Part shown: one piece after another, positions 28,501 through 37,400 of the stretch | Layout: every line of letters begins with the position of its first letter | How positions within the stretch are numbered: position 1 is the stretch's first letter | Assembly (NCBI GenBank): GCA_947176345.1 | Contig: CAMWQI010000002.1 | Span: 1-64,000, forward strand | Reading direction: 5' to 3' | Source of the DNA: an uncultured Ruminococcus sp. | Lineage (GTDB): Bacteria; Bacillota; Clostridia; Oscillospirales; Ruminococcaceae | Length of the DNA: 64,000 bases | Position numbers and translations under genes: made by a program | Notes under the pieces: model-generated | What the model was told of the DNA's origin: nothing | The model's input: only the letters and a program-made list of their open reading frames with translations | The model's database searches: none

Positions 28501-28765
28501 CTGTTGAAAAAAGCATACTTCCACTAAGATACTGATAAATTCCGTCCGCAAATTTACTGGCAGACGAACTTTTCAGGGCTTCAATTATTTTATCATTAAA
28601 TTTCTTCTTATTCTCTGCTTTTCTTTTGTCAGGTCGGCTAAGTCCTTCAATAGCTTGGTCAATAATTTCTTCCGGCAACTTCATGTAAAACTGTACAACA
28701 AGTGATATTGTACTTTTATCTGACATTGAAGTGCTTCTGTTCATAGAATTTGCTCTTGGCGACAT
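25598..28765 (-). CDS. McrB-like AAA+ NTPase with coiled coil and acidic linker
   Basis: The 1055-aa protein is built as follows: an N-terminal helical region (1-150); an acidic, Pro-rich linker (about 160-220, with many Glu-Ile-Pro triplets); a beta-rich region with YYIGYIEKR; a long coiled coil (about 545-670); and an AAA+ domain from about 735. That domain has Walker A GLPGTGKTSV near 750, Walker B LVLLDEANLSP, and the sensor/arginine region ATINNDQTTETLSPRLIDRA. This resembles the coiled-coil McrB relatives paired with DUF2357 nucleases (type IV restriction, including the CoCoNuT group as I recall it). It is the first gene of the operon, with a consensus promoter. Confidence 0.85.
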   Translation of the reverse strand: MSPRANSMNRSTSMSDKSTISLVVQFYMKLPEEIIDQAIEGLSRPDKRKAENKKKFNDKIIEALKSSSASKFADGIYQYLSGSMLFSTDIEYEDIINSYNYENCIMNTVLILKKCYDGSFGKKIMSDFIKSEQFMKTLDDDYNNNVEDAGNEDIPDKEDYDDEMTEIPDTENEPVLEVPEINTVPEEVPEIPEETFLQIPEIIPEKPEPVQPKKKPKDKGVSYYIGYIEKRETYYNFAPQYRIEDNGKNKKLIELHQVAETFPPNGTINLSYVKAINSQSQKVLEGLDLQYTFAIAFSEDNLEENIRPNTNEKHEDVNLKINLQNEFDKNRNSTKFFKKISELRIFRIVETDELVTDNELLNGTIEISDDFAKDELVLLKRTDKISDNAGTIDISGPYKVYKRDGKTMIQPKIADERYLLNCHREDKLSFGMSERQEFGCDPVCIPFAVLSDGSTYKKDIISDEILIKNMFAETSKDFVNMIKKKPDEFIMLLGRSSFLSGSLPEEVKISRLARIHDLFKDIQNYTNEQRQIAQTLLRSYNNDSEMKEVFSEMVKSSPEYKELQKELEKQSKATKTAQSEAQLAVEKVKATKIAEKNGEIEELEKQISELIDKHSMLESYNEIAEEVKQLKNKRASLLEDNAILEHKNSEIKRKIKTTIMEQANEVNIAFDPYVSNTMLESASEWHRKQENEIYSHVADYVMHKAGECKDMERKQLCTYLVGYMKKYRNYSTNDIFNMYICITQGFLTIFSGLPGTGKTSVCNIIGNSLGLTDFGISAVNCNRFVPVSVEKGWSSKKDLIGYYNPLTKKYDKSNRRLYDSLMILNEEKEKSQFPYLVLLDEANLSPMEYYWADFMQLADRSEDNNAYINIGLENDIYIPETLRFVATINNDQTTETLSPRLIDRAWIIKLPDSDINAEVPRPVEKILWKNLIETFSSHSDVPLTCVPLLDKISKLFHSYGMTVSPRIRLSMLNYISSARELMKGVGGITPEYIAVDYAVMQKLLPKINCRLSLYKKFFDELISICTENHLNMTKNAVDEMIKNAERNMGYCQYLS

Positions 28766-28820
28766 AAAAAATCACGTCCTTAATAAAATTTCAGGTGTCT
28801 GAAATACACACCTTAGAATA

Positions 28821-28849
28821 ATTATATCACATTGAGCATGATTAGTCAA
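28821..28849 (-). promoter_or_regulatory. Promoter of the McrB-like/ter operon
   Basis: TTGACT, 17-nt spacer, TATAAT on the minus strand, 56 nt upstream of the AAA+ gene. A CAGACACCTG dyad lies in the leader. Confidence 0.85.
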
Positions 28850-28915
28850 GAACAACAAAAACATTTCAAGATTTTTCTTTAAGATTATTTAAAATGTGAT
28901 TTTTCACCTGTCAAA

Positions 28916-28946
28916 TATAGAAAGACCGCCATTTCCGGCGGTCTTT
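28916..28946 (-). terminator. Terminator after the HtrA protease gene
   Basis: Minus strand: AAAGACCGCC-GGAAAT-GGCGGTCTTTC hairpin with a short U-run, about 35 nt past the protease stop. Confidence 0.8.
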
Positions 28947-28978
28947 GCTATTTATATAATTAAAGGAAGGGGAAAAAA

Positions 28979-30223
28979 TTAGTTGTCTTTTTTGATTTCG
29001 TCAAGGGTGATTTCAGCGTTTTTTTCAATGCCATTTCTTACATATGTCACTTCTATAGTATCACCGGCAGAATGCATATTTTTCTGTGTATTGAGTTCCT
29101 CAGCAGTGGAAACTTCCACGCCATCAACGGCTGTTATTATATCTCCCGACTGCAAACCGGCTTTTTCGGAAGCACTGTTTTCTGATACATCTGTGATATA
29201 TACACCAATTGGCATATTATACATACGGGATATATTTTCTGTCACGTCCTGACAGCTTATGCCAAGCTGTGGCTTGCCAGTAACATAGCCATATGTTATA
29301 AAGTCATCAATAATCTTTGCAGTTTCATTTGACGGAATGGCAAAACCTATGCCCTCTATGCTTGTTTCATTGTAACTTGCCGACATTTTGGAGGAATTTA
29401 TTCCAATTACCTGACCATATTTATTAATCAATGGTCCGCCGGAGTTTCCGGAATTTATAGCCGTATCTGTCTGAATAAGATTCATAGCCTTGTCATTTAT
29501 TGTTATGTTTCTGTTCAGTCCGGAAACAATACCGCTTGTTACGGTATTCATTAAATCAAAACCAAGAGGATTGCCAATAGCTATAACAGATTCACCAAGC
29601 ATGAGGCTGTCACTGTCGCCAAATTCAGCGACTATAAGTCCGGAGGCATCTATTTTCAGTACAGCAAGGTCACAATCCGTATCATAGCCGATAACTTCCG
29701 CATCATAACTGTTATCGTCACTCATATGAACCGTGATATTTTCTGAAAGTCCTGCACCGTGTTCACTATCATATATAACATGGGCGTTTGTTACTATATA
29801 GCCGTCTTCCGTAATTACAACACCCGTACCCGTACCGATTGAAGTTGATGTTGCGGGCATTCCGAAACCATAATAGTAACCATTATTCATTGATGTAACT
29901 GTAAACTGTGATTCGACACCCACAACTGATGGTATAACTTTTTGTACAACTTCTTCAGTTGTGAGTGCAGTACCGGCATTTTCAGCGTTCTTTATGAGAC
30001 TTACTGTTTCGACTGAAAGTGATGATTTTTTGTCGGAATTTGTTTCAGTAGTTTCTGCAACGGCTGAAACAGGATTTTCAGCTATTTCATGGTAAACAGC
30101 TATTGAGCCACCGGAAACCATTACCATAGCCATAAGAAAAGCGGTAACTTTTCCGAAAGTGTTTTTTCTGTTTTTCTGTGAGTTGTTGTCATTGTCGAGG
30201 TTTATGTTATTATATTCATTCAT
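28979..30223 (-). CDS. HtrA/DegP-like membrane-anchored serine protease
   Basis: This 414-aa protein has a short cytoplasmic N-terminus, one membrane anchor (about 25-45), a trypsin-like domain and one PDZ domain. The catalytic triad is visible: YIVTNAHVI (His), DCDLAVLKI (Asp), and NSGNSGGPLIN (Ser). The PDZ domain (about 320-405) has GLQSGDIITAVDGVEV. It degrades misfolded exported proteins. It lies alone, divergent from ispD, with AAAGGAA 13 nt before its ATG. Its leader shares a GGAACGTGATTTT-like sequence with the AAA+ gene leader (GGACGTGATTTT). Confidence 0.95.
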   Translation of the reverse strand: MNEYNNINLDNDNNSQKNRKNTFGKVTAFLMAMVMVSGGSIAVYHEIAENPVSAVAETTETNSDKKSSLSVETVSLIKNAENAGTALTTEEVVQKVIPSVVGVESQFTVTSMNNGYYYGFGMPATSTSIGTGTGVVITEDGYIVTNAHVIYDSEHGAGLSENITVHMSDDNSYDAEVIGYDTDCDLAVLKIDASGLIVAEFGDSDSLMLGESVIAIGNPLGFDLMNTVTSGIVSGLNRNITINDKAMNLIQTDTAINSGNSGGPLINKYGQVIGINSSKMSASYNETSIEGIGFAIPSNETAKIIDDFITYGYVTGKPQLGISCQDVTENISRMYNMPIGVYITDVSENSASEKAGLQSGDIITAVDGVEVSTAEELNTQKNMHSAGDTIEVTYVRNGIEKNAEITLDEIKKDN

Positions 30224-30399
30224 GATAAAATCACGTTCCTTTCAGGTGTTTGTTTGTGTTCTTTAGTATGATTGTATTATAAATCGGCACTGTGATATTA
30301 ATTTGCTTTTTGTGTATTGTTTTTTGGAATTTTTTGTGTGGATTTTTTCACCTGTCTGATAAAAACGTGAAAATTATTGTCATTTTTTTCACATTTAAA

Positions 30400-30428
30400 T
30401 TGACATTTATGGATAATTATATTATAAT
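30400..30428 (+). promoter_or_regulatory. ispD-ispF promoter
   Basis: TTGACA, 17-nt spacer, TATAAT; the ATG of ispD follows 26 nt later with AAGGAGG between them. Confidence 0.9.
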
Positions 30429-30454
30429 TGATATATAAATGCAAGGAGGTTTTT

Positions 30455-31135
30455 ATGAATATATCAGTTGTTATCGTTTGTGCCGGAAATTCAACAAGAA
30501 TGGGCGGTGTGAATAAAATATTAATGCCATTGGGTGAACGGCTTGTCATAGGTGTAACTATGCAGGCTTTTGAAAAATGTGAAAGCGTTTCTGAAATAAT
30601 AATTGTCGCCCGTGAGAATGACATTCCGGCAATACGTGAAGAAGCCAAAAAAGCCGGTATTTCCAAACTGAAAATATGTACTACAGGCGGTGAAACACGT
30701 CAGAAAAGCGTCATAAACGGCATAAAATGTATTTCTGAAAATACTGAACTTATTGCCATTCACGACGGTGCAAGACCGCTTGTCAAGCCTGAACATATCG
30801 AAAAAACTATAAAAGATGCATCTGTTTTCGGTGGTGCAACACTGGGTGTTCCCGTTAAGGATACTATAAAAACGGTTGATGATGGTCTGATTACTGATAC
30901 ACCACCACGAAAATTCCTCTATATTACGCAGACCCCGCAAATCTTTAAACGTAATCTTTATTTTGAGGGGATTGACTTTGCACTTGAACACGATTTGGAT
31001 TTCACGGACGATTGCCAGCTTGTTGAAGCTATCGGCGGAAAAGTCTGCATGACAACCGGCGACTACACAAATATTAAAATTACTACTCCGGAAGATATTA
31101 AAATTGCGGAGATACTTCTTGAAAGAGGTGATTGA
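30455..31135 (+). CDS. ispD: 2-C-methyl-D-erythritol 4-phosphate cytidylyltransferase
   Basis: IspD makes CDP-ME in the non-mevalonate isoprenoid pathway. The 226-aa nucleotidyltransferase has the N-terminal loop VCAGNSTRMGG (the usual AAGxGxRMG altered at the start), IHDGARPLV near residue 105, and LYITQTPQIFKR. I start at MNISVV because AAGGAGG is 7 nt upstream; the track's nine extra residues begin at the -10 region of the promoter. ispF follows directly. Confidence 0.95.
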   Translation: MNISVVIVCAGNSTRMGGVNKILMPLGERLVIGVTMQAFEKCESVSEIIIVARENDIPAIREEAKKAGISKLKICTTGGETRQKSVINGIKCISENTELIAIHDGARPLVKPEHIEKTIKDASVFGGATLGVPVKDTIKTVDDGLITDTPPRKFLYITQTPQIFKRNLYFEGIDFALEHDLDFTDDCQLVEAIGGKVCMTTGDYTNIKITTPEDIKIAEILLERGD

Positions 31136-31615
31136 ATGTTCAGGATTGGTCATGGCTATGATGTTCATAAGCTCGTTGAAAACAGAAAACTTATTTTAGG
31201 TGGTGTGGAAATTCCGCATGATAATGGACTTTTAGGACATTCAGATGCAGATGTTATTGTACACGCCATTATGGATGCCATGTTAGGAGCGTTGGCTCTC
31301 GGTGATATAGGACATCTTTTTCCGGATACTGATGAACAATTCAAAGGTGCAGACAGTATGAAACTTATGTGCGAAGTCTGTCGCATAATCGACGAAAAAG
31401 GCTATACTGTTGGAAATATTGATGCTACTATTATTGCACAAGCCCCGAAACTTGCACCTTATATAAACTCTATGCGTGAAAATATTGCCAAAGTATGTTG
31501 TTGTGATATTTCACAGGTGAGTGTCAAGGCTACTACAGAAGAAAAACTCGGATTTACCGGTGAAAAACTCGGTATATCTGCACACGCTGTTGTACTTTTG
31601 GCTGAAAAAATTTAA
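31136..31615 (+). CDS. ispF: 2-C-methyl-D-erythritol 2,4-cyclodiphosphate synthase
   Basis: IspF cyclises CDP-ME 2-phosphate. The 159-aa protein has the zinc motif GHGYDVHKL at the start (Asp, His), [15 protein letters not shown] near 35-50, and the C-terminal [17 protein letters not shown]. Its ATG directly abuts the ispD stop. Confidence 0.96.
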   Translation: MFRIGHGYDVHKLVENRKLILGGVEIPHDNGLLGHSDADVIVHAIMDAMLGALALGDIGHLFPDTDEQFKGADSMKLMCEVCRIIDEKGYTVGNIDATIIAQAPKLAPYINSMRENIAKVCCCDISQVSVKATTEEKLGFTGEKLGISAHAVVLLAEKI

Positions 31616-31635
31616 CATACGAAACGCAAAAAATT

Positions 31636-31668
31636 AACCGTATACAATGTGTATACGGTTTTTTATTT
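31636..31668 (+). terminator. Terminator after ispF
   Basis: Perfect AACCGTATAC-AATG-TGTATACGGTT-type hairpin followed by TTTTATTT. It abuts the converging sortase gene and overlaps its stop region. Confidence 0.9.
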
Positions 31669-32530
31669 ATTTTTTAGACAATAAATCAAATAACTGCTGT
31701 CCGGAGCGTTCAGATTTTTTCTTACTGGTTACTATCCAGAAACATATCAGCACCATCAAGAATGGCAGAGATATTGCAGGCACTGCAAGTAGTGGGTCTA
31801 CCTGTGCCGCATCAGCCACTACTTTTGCATCATAATGATAGGTTGTCTCTATACGGTGCGACCGGAGCAACATTCTATGTGAATTTATACCATAAGGTGT
31901 ACACGTCATCAAAGTTACATAGTCACCATCTGGAATTATTGCAAGCTTATCGACTTCTTCGGGCTTTACAATGAGAATTTCCTCAATTTCGTATGTAAGT
32001 ACCTCACCAAGTACGTTTATTGTGAAAGTATCACCTACAACGAGCTTATCAAGGTCTGTGAAGAGCTTTGCGGACGGCAAGCCACGATGTGCCGATATTA
32101 CTGCGTGTGTATTATTGCCACCTACCGGCAGTGATGAACCTGTGAGATGTCCGGCAGCTATATTCAGGACTTCTTCGCTTGTGCCGTGATAAATAGGCAA
32201 CTCAACCTTAATAAACGGTATAGATATATAGCCCATTATTCCAGTACCGGAGATATTCAGTATATCATTATATCCCGATATTTCTTCATAATTTGTAAGC
32301 GGTGCATATAACTTTGCAAGTTTTTCGTTGTAGTCGTGTGCCTCCTGTAGCATTCTTTCAGTTTCGCCGGTGTCAAGAGAGGCTACTGTTTCGTTATAGC
32401 TTGTAATTGAATGAGTAGCCATATTTTTATTCCACCAGTCGCTGAATGTCGGATAAAGCATTATAGCAAGTCCCGCAAGCAAGATAACTATCAATATAAT
32501 TGTTGAAACAACACCTGATTTTTTTCTCAC
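31667..32530 (-). CDS. Class C (pilus-assembly) sortase
   Basis: The 287-aa protein has an N-terminal membrane segment (about 9-28), a sortase barrel with the catalytic His in THAVISAHRGLP near 145, Cys in TLMTCTPYGINSHRMLLRSHR near 210-228, and a C-terminal hydrophobic anchor with a KKKSER tail, as in pilus polymerases. It links pilin subunits through a lysine and the LPxTG threonine. The GTG start has AAAGGAGG 9 nt upstream. It is the last gene of the pilus operon. Confidence 0.94.
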   Translation of the reverse strand: MRKKSGVVSTIILIVILLAGLAIMLYPTFSDWWNKNMATHSITSYNETVASLDTGETERMLQEAHDYNEKLAKLYAPLTNYEEISGYNDILNISGTGIMGYISIPFIKVELPIYHGTSEEVLNIAAGHLTGSSLPVGGNNTHAVISAHRGLPSAKLFTDLDKLVVGDTFTINVLGEVLTYEIEEILIVKPEEVDKLAIIPDGDYVTLMTCTPYGINSHRMLLRSHRIETTYHYDAKVVADAAQVDPLLAVPAISLPFLMVLICFWIVTSKKKSERSGQQLFDLLSKK

Positions 32531-32546
32531 CCGTGAGACCTCCTTT

Positions 32547-32584
32547 CCGGCAGATACTGCCGGCAGATTGCTCCACCGGCAGAT
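32547..32584 (-). repeat. Three CCGGCAGAT repeats forming a hairpin before the sortase gene
   Basis: The sequence CCGGCAGAT (plus-strand reading) occurs at 32547, 32560 and 32576, and ATACTGCCGGCAGAT contains a self-complementary core. On the minus strand this gives CTGCCGG repeats between the backbone pilin and the sortase start. It could form alternative hairpins that tune sortase translation or act as a partial terminator. Confidence 0.55.
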
Positions 32585-32618
32585 TTGAATTATAAATTAT
32601 TGTTTGCTATACTGTCAA

Positions 32619-34379
32619 TTAGTTTTCGCTTTTGCCCATTCTCTTCTTTGTGATAAGGAATACACCTGCTACTGCTACCATAGCACCACCGCCGAGGTAG
32701 AATATTGTTGTACCGATACCACCGGTTGAAGGAAGTGAAGAACTGAATGAGTTTTCAACTGTATTAGCAGGAGCTGCATTTTCATCATTATTAAATGTAA
32801 GTACAGCAGCTGTTCCGCCAGTAACTTCTTTATGGTTTGCATCTACTTTGAATGCTGTGTTTTCATTACCACCAGTAGGCAATGCATAACCAGTTGGAGC
32901 TTTAACTTCTACAAGAGTGTAATTGCCTGCATCAAGACCTATGATATTGAATGTACCTTTCTCAGTATCAACAGTACTATCATTGGATACAAGATAATTC
33001 GTTACACCAGTCATAGATGGATTTTCTAAGCTATCACCTTCTGCTACTGTTGCATCCTGGTCAGCAACTACATAAGCCTTCTTAGTGGCGTTCCACTGTA
33101 ATTTAACAACAGCATCGCCTTTTTTAAGCTGGAATACAGCACCTGGAAGCTTAGTATTATTATCAGTAGCATCAACCTTTGTATCATCTACTCCGTATGT
33201 AAATGCCCATACGTAATCTTCTGGAGTTTCTTTAGTTTCTTCAGGTTTGCCTTTTCCATCGCCCGAATTTTCAGGATTGCTGGAGTATTCAAGAGATACC
33301 TTGTTTTCGTTTGTATCAGCTGTACCATTCTCATCTGTACCCTCTTTAAATACTTCTGCATTTTCATTAAGGTGTGCACTGTAAAGTACTTCAATTGTAA
33401 CTGCCTCTACACCCCATTTATCAGCACCTATCTGTGCCTTAATATCATTAGTTGTAACGTTAAATGTTCTAGTGTCATTAACATCTTTTGCATCTGTTGG
33501 TATAGTCCATAAAGTACTTGTATCATTAGATGTATCTTCATCAGTTGTATCAATAACAACATCACTACCAATTGTAATTTTGTCAATCTTTTCAAAAGTT
33601 ACACCTTCAGAGAATGTATCCTTGAAATTAAGATAATAGTAATCATAAGCCTTAAGGTCAGCATCTGCCGGAATAGTAGCAGTAAGCTTGAACTGGAAAG
33701 TTTCATTTATAGCGTGGTCAGCAGATTCATTAAAGCCAATACCGTCATAACCATCTACAGTTGCGGCTTCATTATCCTCAATCTTCTTTTCAACTGAAGG
33801 ACGGGATTTTTTAACAGTAATTTCTGCTGTTTCGCCACCTATAATCTGAACCATAATAGCAGATTTAGCATCATAAACTTCATTTCCATTACCATCTGAA
33901 CCTTCAACAGTACCACTGCCATTCGCAAGGTTAGTTGTGTCTACAATGTAGTAGTAACCATCTGCTAATCCACCTTCTACTGTAGCTGTTCCATTAGAAG
34001 ATGTCACTGTCGTAGCATTCGCATCATTTAATGTAAGCTCTGCAATGAAAGCCTTTATATTTGCTCTGTCAGTTCCTTCTCCCTCTGTTAAAATTTTATA
34101 AATAGCATCTGTAGGGTCAACAGCTCCTGATTTACCAGAAACACCATTACCCCATGTAAGACCTTCAAGTGTTGCACCTGAATCTTCTGTAGCTGCCTTA
34201 TAAGTACCAGTAAAAATCTGATAAATCTTATATTCGTGTTCTACACCATAATGTTCACCTTCAGGTACAGTAATTGTAGTAGCTGTAGCTGCGGAAGCGG
34301 TCATAGCCATGGGAGCGATAGAGCAAGCTGAGAGAGTGAGGGCAGCGATCATAGCTGCAAATTTCTTAGTGTTTTTCAT
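32619..34379 (-). CDS. Major (backbone) pilin with LPxTG anchor
   Basis: The 586-aa protein has a signal peptide (about 1-30, ending ASAATA), an N-terminal isopeptide/SpaA-type domain (EHYGVEHEYKIYQIFTGTY), a D2-type fimbrial domain (about 215-370), and a Cna_B/SpaA domain with the E-box-like YTLVEVKAPTGYALP near 500. It ends with LPSTGGIGTTIFYLGGG, a hydrophobic helix and a Lys/Arg tail. This is the layout of class C sortase substrates. A promising pilin lysine cannot be fixed by eye. It lies 80 nt after the giant adhesin gene, with a strong hairpin between them. Confidence 0.9.
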   Translation of the reverse strand: MKNTKKFAAMIAALTLSACSIAPMAMTASAATATTITVPEGEHYGVEHEYKIYQIFTGTYKAATEDSGATLEGLTWGNGVSGKSGAVDPTDAIYKILTEGEGTDRANIKAFIAELTLNDANATTVTSSNGTATVEGGLADGYYYIVDTTNLANGSGTVEGSDGNGNEVYDAKSAIMVQIIGGETAEITVKKSRPSVEKKIEDNEAATVDGYDGIGFNESADHAINETFQFKLTATIPADADLKAYDYYYLNFKDTFSEGVTFEKIDKITIGSDVVIDTTDEDTSNDTSTLWTIPTDAKDVNDTRTFNVTTNDIKAQIGADKWGVEAVTIEVLYSAHLNENAEVFKEGTDENGTADTNENKVSLEYSSNPENSGDGKGKPEETKETPEDYVWAFTYGVDDTKVDATDNNTKLPGAVFQLKKGDAVVKLQWNATKKAYVVADQDATVAEGDSLENPSMTGVTNYLVSNDSTVDTEKGTFNIIGLDAGNYTLVEVKAPTGYALPTGGNENTAFKVDANHKEVTGGTAAVLTFNNDENAAPANTVENSFSSSLPSTGGIGTTIFYLGGGAMVAVAGVFLITKKRMGKSEN

Positions 34380-34420
34380 AATTTTTCTCCTTTAAATAAA
34401 ATTTTTTGGAATTGGATTTA

Positions 34421-34449
34421 GTGGGGCTGGACTGATTCAACAGCCCCAC
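34421..34449 (-). promoter_or_regulatory. Intercistronic hairpin between adhesin and backbone pilin
   Basis: Perfect 9-bp GC-rich stem GTGGGGCTG / CAGCCCCAC with an 11-nt loop, not followed by a U-run on the minus strand. It fits an mRNA processing or stabilising element that would let the downstream pilin be made in excess over the 2601-aa protein. Confidence 0.6.
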
Positions 34450-34459
34450 AGCGTATGAA

Positions 34460-37400
34460 TTATGTCTTTTTTTTGCGTCGTATTTTAAGAATAAACATCG
34501 ATATGAACATTAATGACATGCCCATAATATAATACCGTCTTGTACCTACGCCACCAGTGGAGGGCATTGTTACGCCTTCTGATTCGTTCTTCTTGTTATA
34601 AACGGTGATTGTTGGTGGCTCATCCATATCAAGTATTACTCCGTTACCACAGTATGCAATAGGGATATACTTACTAGAACCGTCGTTTTGCTCAACTACA
34701 TAATAGTAAAGTTTATTACCGTTGTCATCAGTTAAAGGTAAGTTTTTAAGTTCACCTTGCCATGTGTCGCCTTGTTTTGCCACCATAATTGTGCCTACTT
34801 GTTTAGCACCCTTTATATTCGGGTTAATTTTGTCACAAAGCGTTAAATCAATTTCAGGGGTTGGCTCAGGTTCCGGAGTGGGTTCGGGTGCAGGTGTATT
34901 TATCAAGTTATCAACATTAGTATTATTGACAAATAATGTAAAATCACCATAATCATTATTATTAAGATTCAATGTAATATCAGTATCAGAAGTTATATTT
35001 AAACTAATTGATAAACCATCATCAACCTCAGATACACTAACACCATCAGGTAAACCATACATGCCATATTCTTTATTGTCAATTACAATATTCTTCGCCT
35101 GCCATTTATAAACATTCCATTGTGCATTTATTTTAAATGTAACATTACCCGAATCAATATCAAAAGATTTGCTTAAATTTTTTGCCTCTATACTATGACC
35201 AGTTGTAGTAAAATTAATATGCTTTTTACTGATTACAGGTGTGGTTGGTTCTTCCGGTGGTGTATTTCCACTTCCAAATCCTTCTGGATTATCTGGCTGT
35301 TCAAGCTTTTCAGTTGACGAATATACGATAAATTTAATTTTCTCATCATCATCTGGTTCAACATCAAGCCACTTTTTATCCACTTTAAGAGTACCGGTAG
35401 GCTTAACAGAATTTTTTATGGTAACAACCTGTTGTTCATCTGGTGTAGCTGATTCCTTTACTCCGCCTATACCGTTATTTCCATCGTAAGTTACGATATA
35501 ATTTGAAGTAACATTTCTGCCGGTTGTATCTGTTACCTTAAATTCTTTGAAATAGTAGAAAATTTCTCTTCCGTCTGGTTCATATGCTGGCAGGTCTTCA
35601 AGCAATGTATACCATTCACCAGTCTCTATATTGCGATTAAGTGATACTGTTCCAACACGTTCTGCACCTTCAGGTATCGGATTGTCTGACGGGGTAACAA
35701 CAGGAGTAGTATTACCACCTGTAGTAGTAAATGTACCATCTGAATTTACATTTTCACTTAATATACTCGTACCGTCTGTTAGTTCAATGACGTATTTTAC
35801 ATTATTCACACCGTTCCAAGAACCTACCATAAAACATGCAGTTGAACTTCCTTTAAAATCCACTTCAGCAGGATTTATTACTATAATGTCATTCTTCATT
35901 TGATAACCAGCAGGTAAAGCCCCATTATTGTTAACTTCCAACTTACCATTAATCAATTTCAAATCAGAAGTTACATAATTAGCATTATACTGACTCTCTC
36001 CAAAACCTACATTAATAATTGATTCATCGCCTTCAGATACTTGAACTAATACTCGTTTAATTTTACTTACATCAGTAAGGTTAACAAAATTTACTGTACG
36101 GTTTATTGTTATAGCATTGCCATCAACAATATCAGGTATGCTATTATCACTACCAGATGTAGACGGGTCAGGTGCTTTAGAGGTCTTCCATATTTCCACC
36201 TGTACGTTTGCTATGTCATTTGATACATCTAATTGTGTTGTACCATTTGACTCGGACCATTTCTTTTCAAGCTTTATCGGTGGTGTAATAGAATTAATGT
36301 AAGTATTCTTAAACTCTATAACACCTTTTTTGACACCCTCATTAGGGTAGGTCGGATAGTAATTATCAATTTGTTCTTCTTTTATAAAGAAATAATATGG
36401 GTTGCCTTTGTCATCAGTCAACGGGTTCTGGTCTGAATCCTTTGACTTGTCATAATCCGTCTGAAGCATATGTCTTAAAGTATCTTCTGTCCATTCAGCT
36501 TCCCAATCGCCTGTCGCTGTAGGAAGAATATATCTTCTGTCACCGACTTTATCATCATCTGTAAACTCAGTAGCATTTTTGTCTGTCGATTTGTAAAGCT
36601 GAACATAAATTCCGGACGGGCGGGCATTTTTATGACCCTCATCGTCCCAAGTCTTGCTGACTTTAAGATTTTGTGGATTGTAGGTATTTACTACCTGAAT
36701 AGAACCATTCGCTGTACCGTTTCCGACATAGTTTGCAATATATCCCTCTGGAACAGGTACTTCCTTTACAAAGTAATGATAAGGAAGTCCGTTATTGTCT
36801 CTTTCGGGTAATATGCTGTGGTCGGCGGTATTATCAGTAAATGAGTACTTCCAATAGTTGTCATCATTGAGAGTCTCTATCCAAGGCTCACCGTTTGCAT
36901 TGTTTACAGGCTCGCCCTCTATGCCTTCAGGGAGTACGTATTCCATTTCGTCGCCTGTAAGTTGTTTACCGTTAACAGAAACATAACGTGACATATAGTC
37001 TTCTAAAATACCTTCACTTAAATTGTCAACTACATGAACATCATATGTTATTGTTTCACCAGCTTCTGGCAATTTTCTGAATGAAAGATTTATTAACAAA
37101 TGAGCACCAGCATGTGCATCTTCATAAGTTACAAACGTATCTTTATTAAGAAAATCACTTATAGCTACACCATTTTCATAAATCCACGATTCATTACCTA
37201 TATAGTTGGAAACATATTGTCCACCTATCGAAAAAGTTGGAGATGCATCATTTTCAACATCAATATCAAAACAATACTTTTTACTTGAATACTCTGAATA
37301 TTCACTGTCTTTTTTATGATTATGCATATTTATTACAACATGAGCTTTTTTAGAATTTGTTTCTAATTGTTCAGTTGTCCTGTAAAGCTGAACTTTAACA

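Noticed and set aside
17008-28765. Classical tellurite-resistance operon
   Set aside because: Tellurite resistance is the historical name; with McrBC-like and rhomboid genes and no TerC, a broader stress or defence role is more likely, so no resistance phenotype is claimed.
30521-31168. 215-aa minus-strand ORF
   Set aside because: Antisense to ispD, with no start signal or motif; a shadow frame.
32547-32584. Short CRISPR-like array
   Set aside because: Three 9-bp repeats with spacers of 4-7 bp are far too short for CRISPR; no cas genes are in the window.
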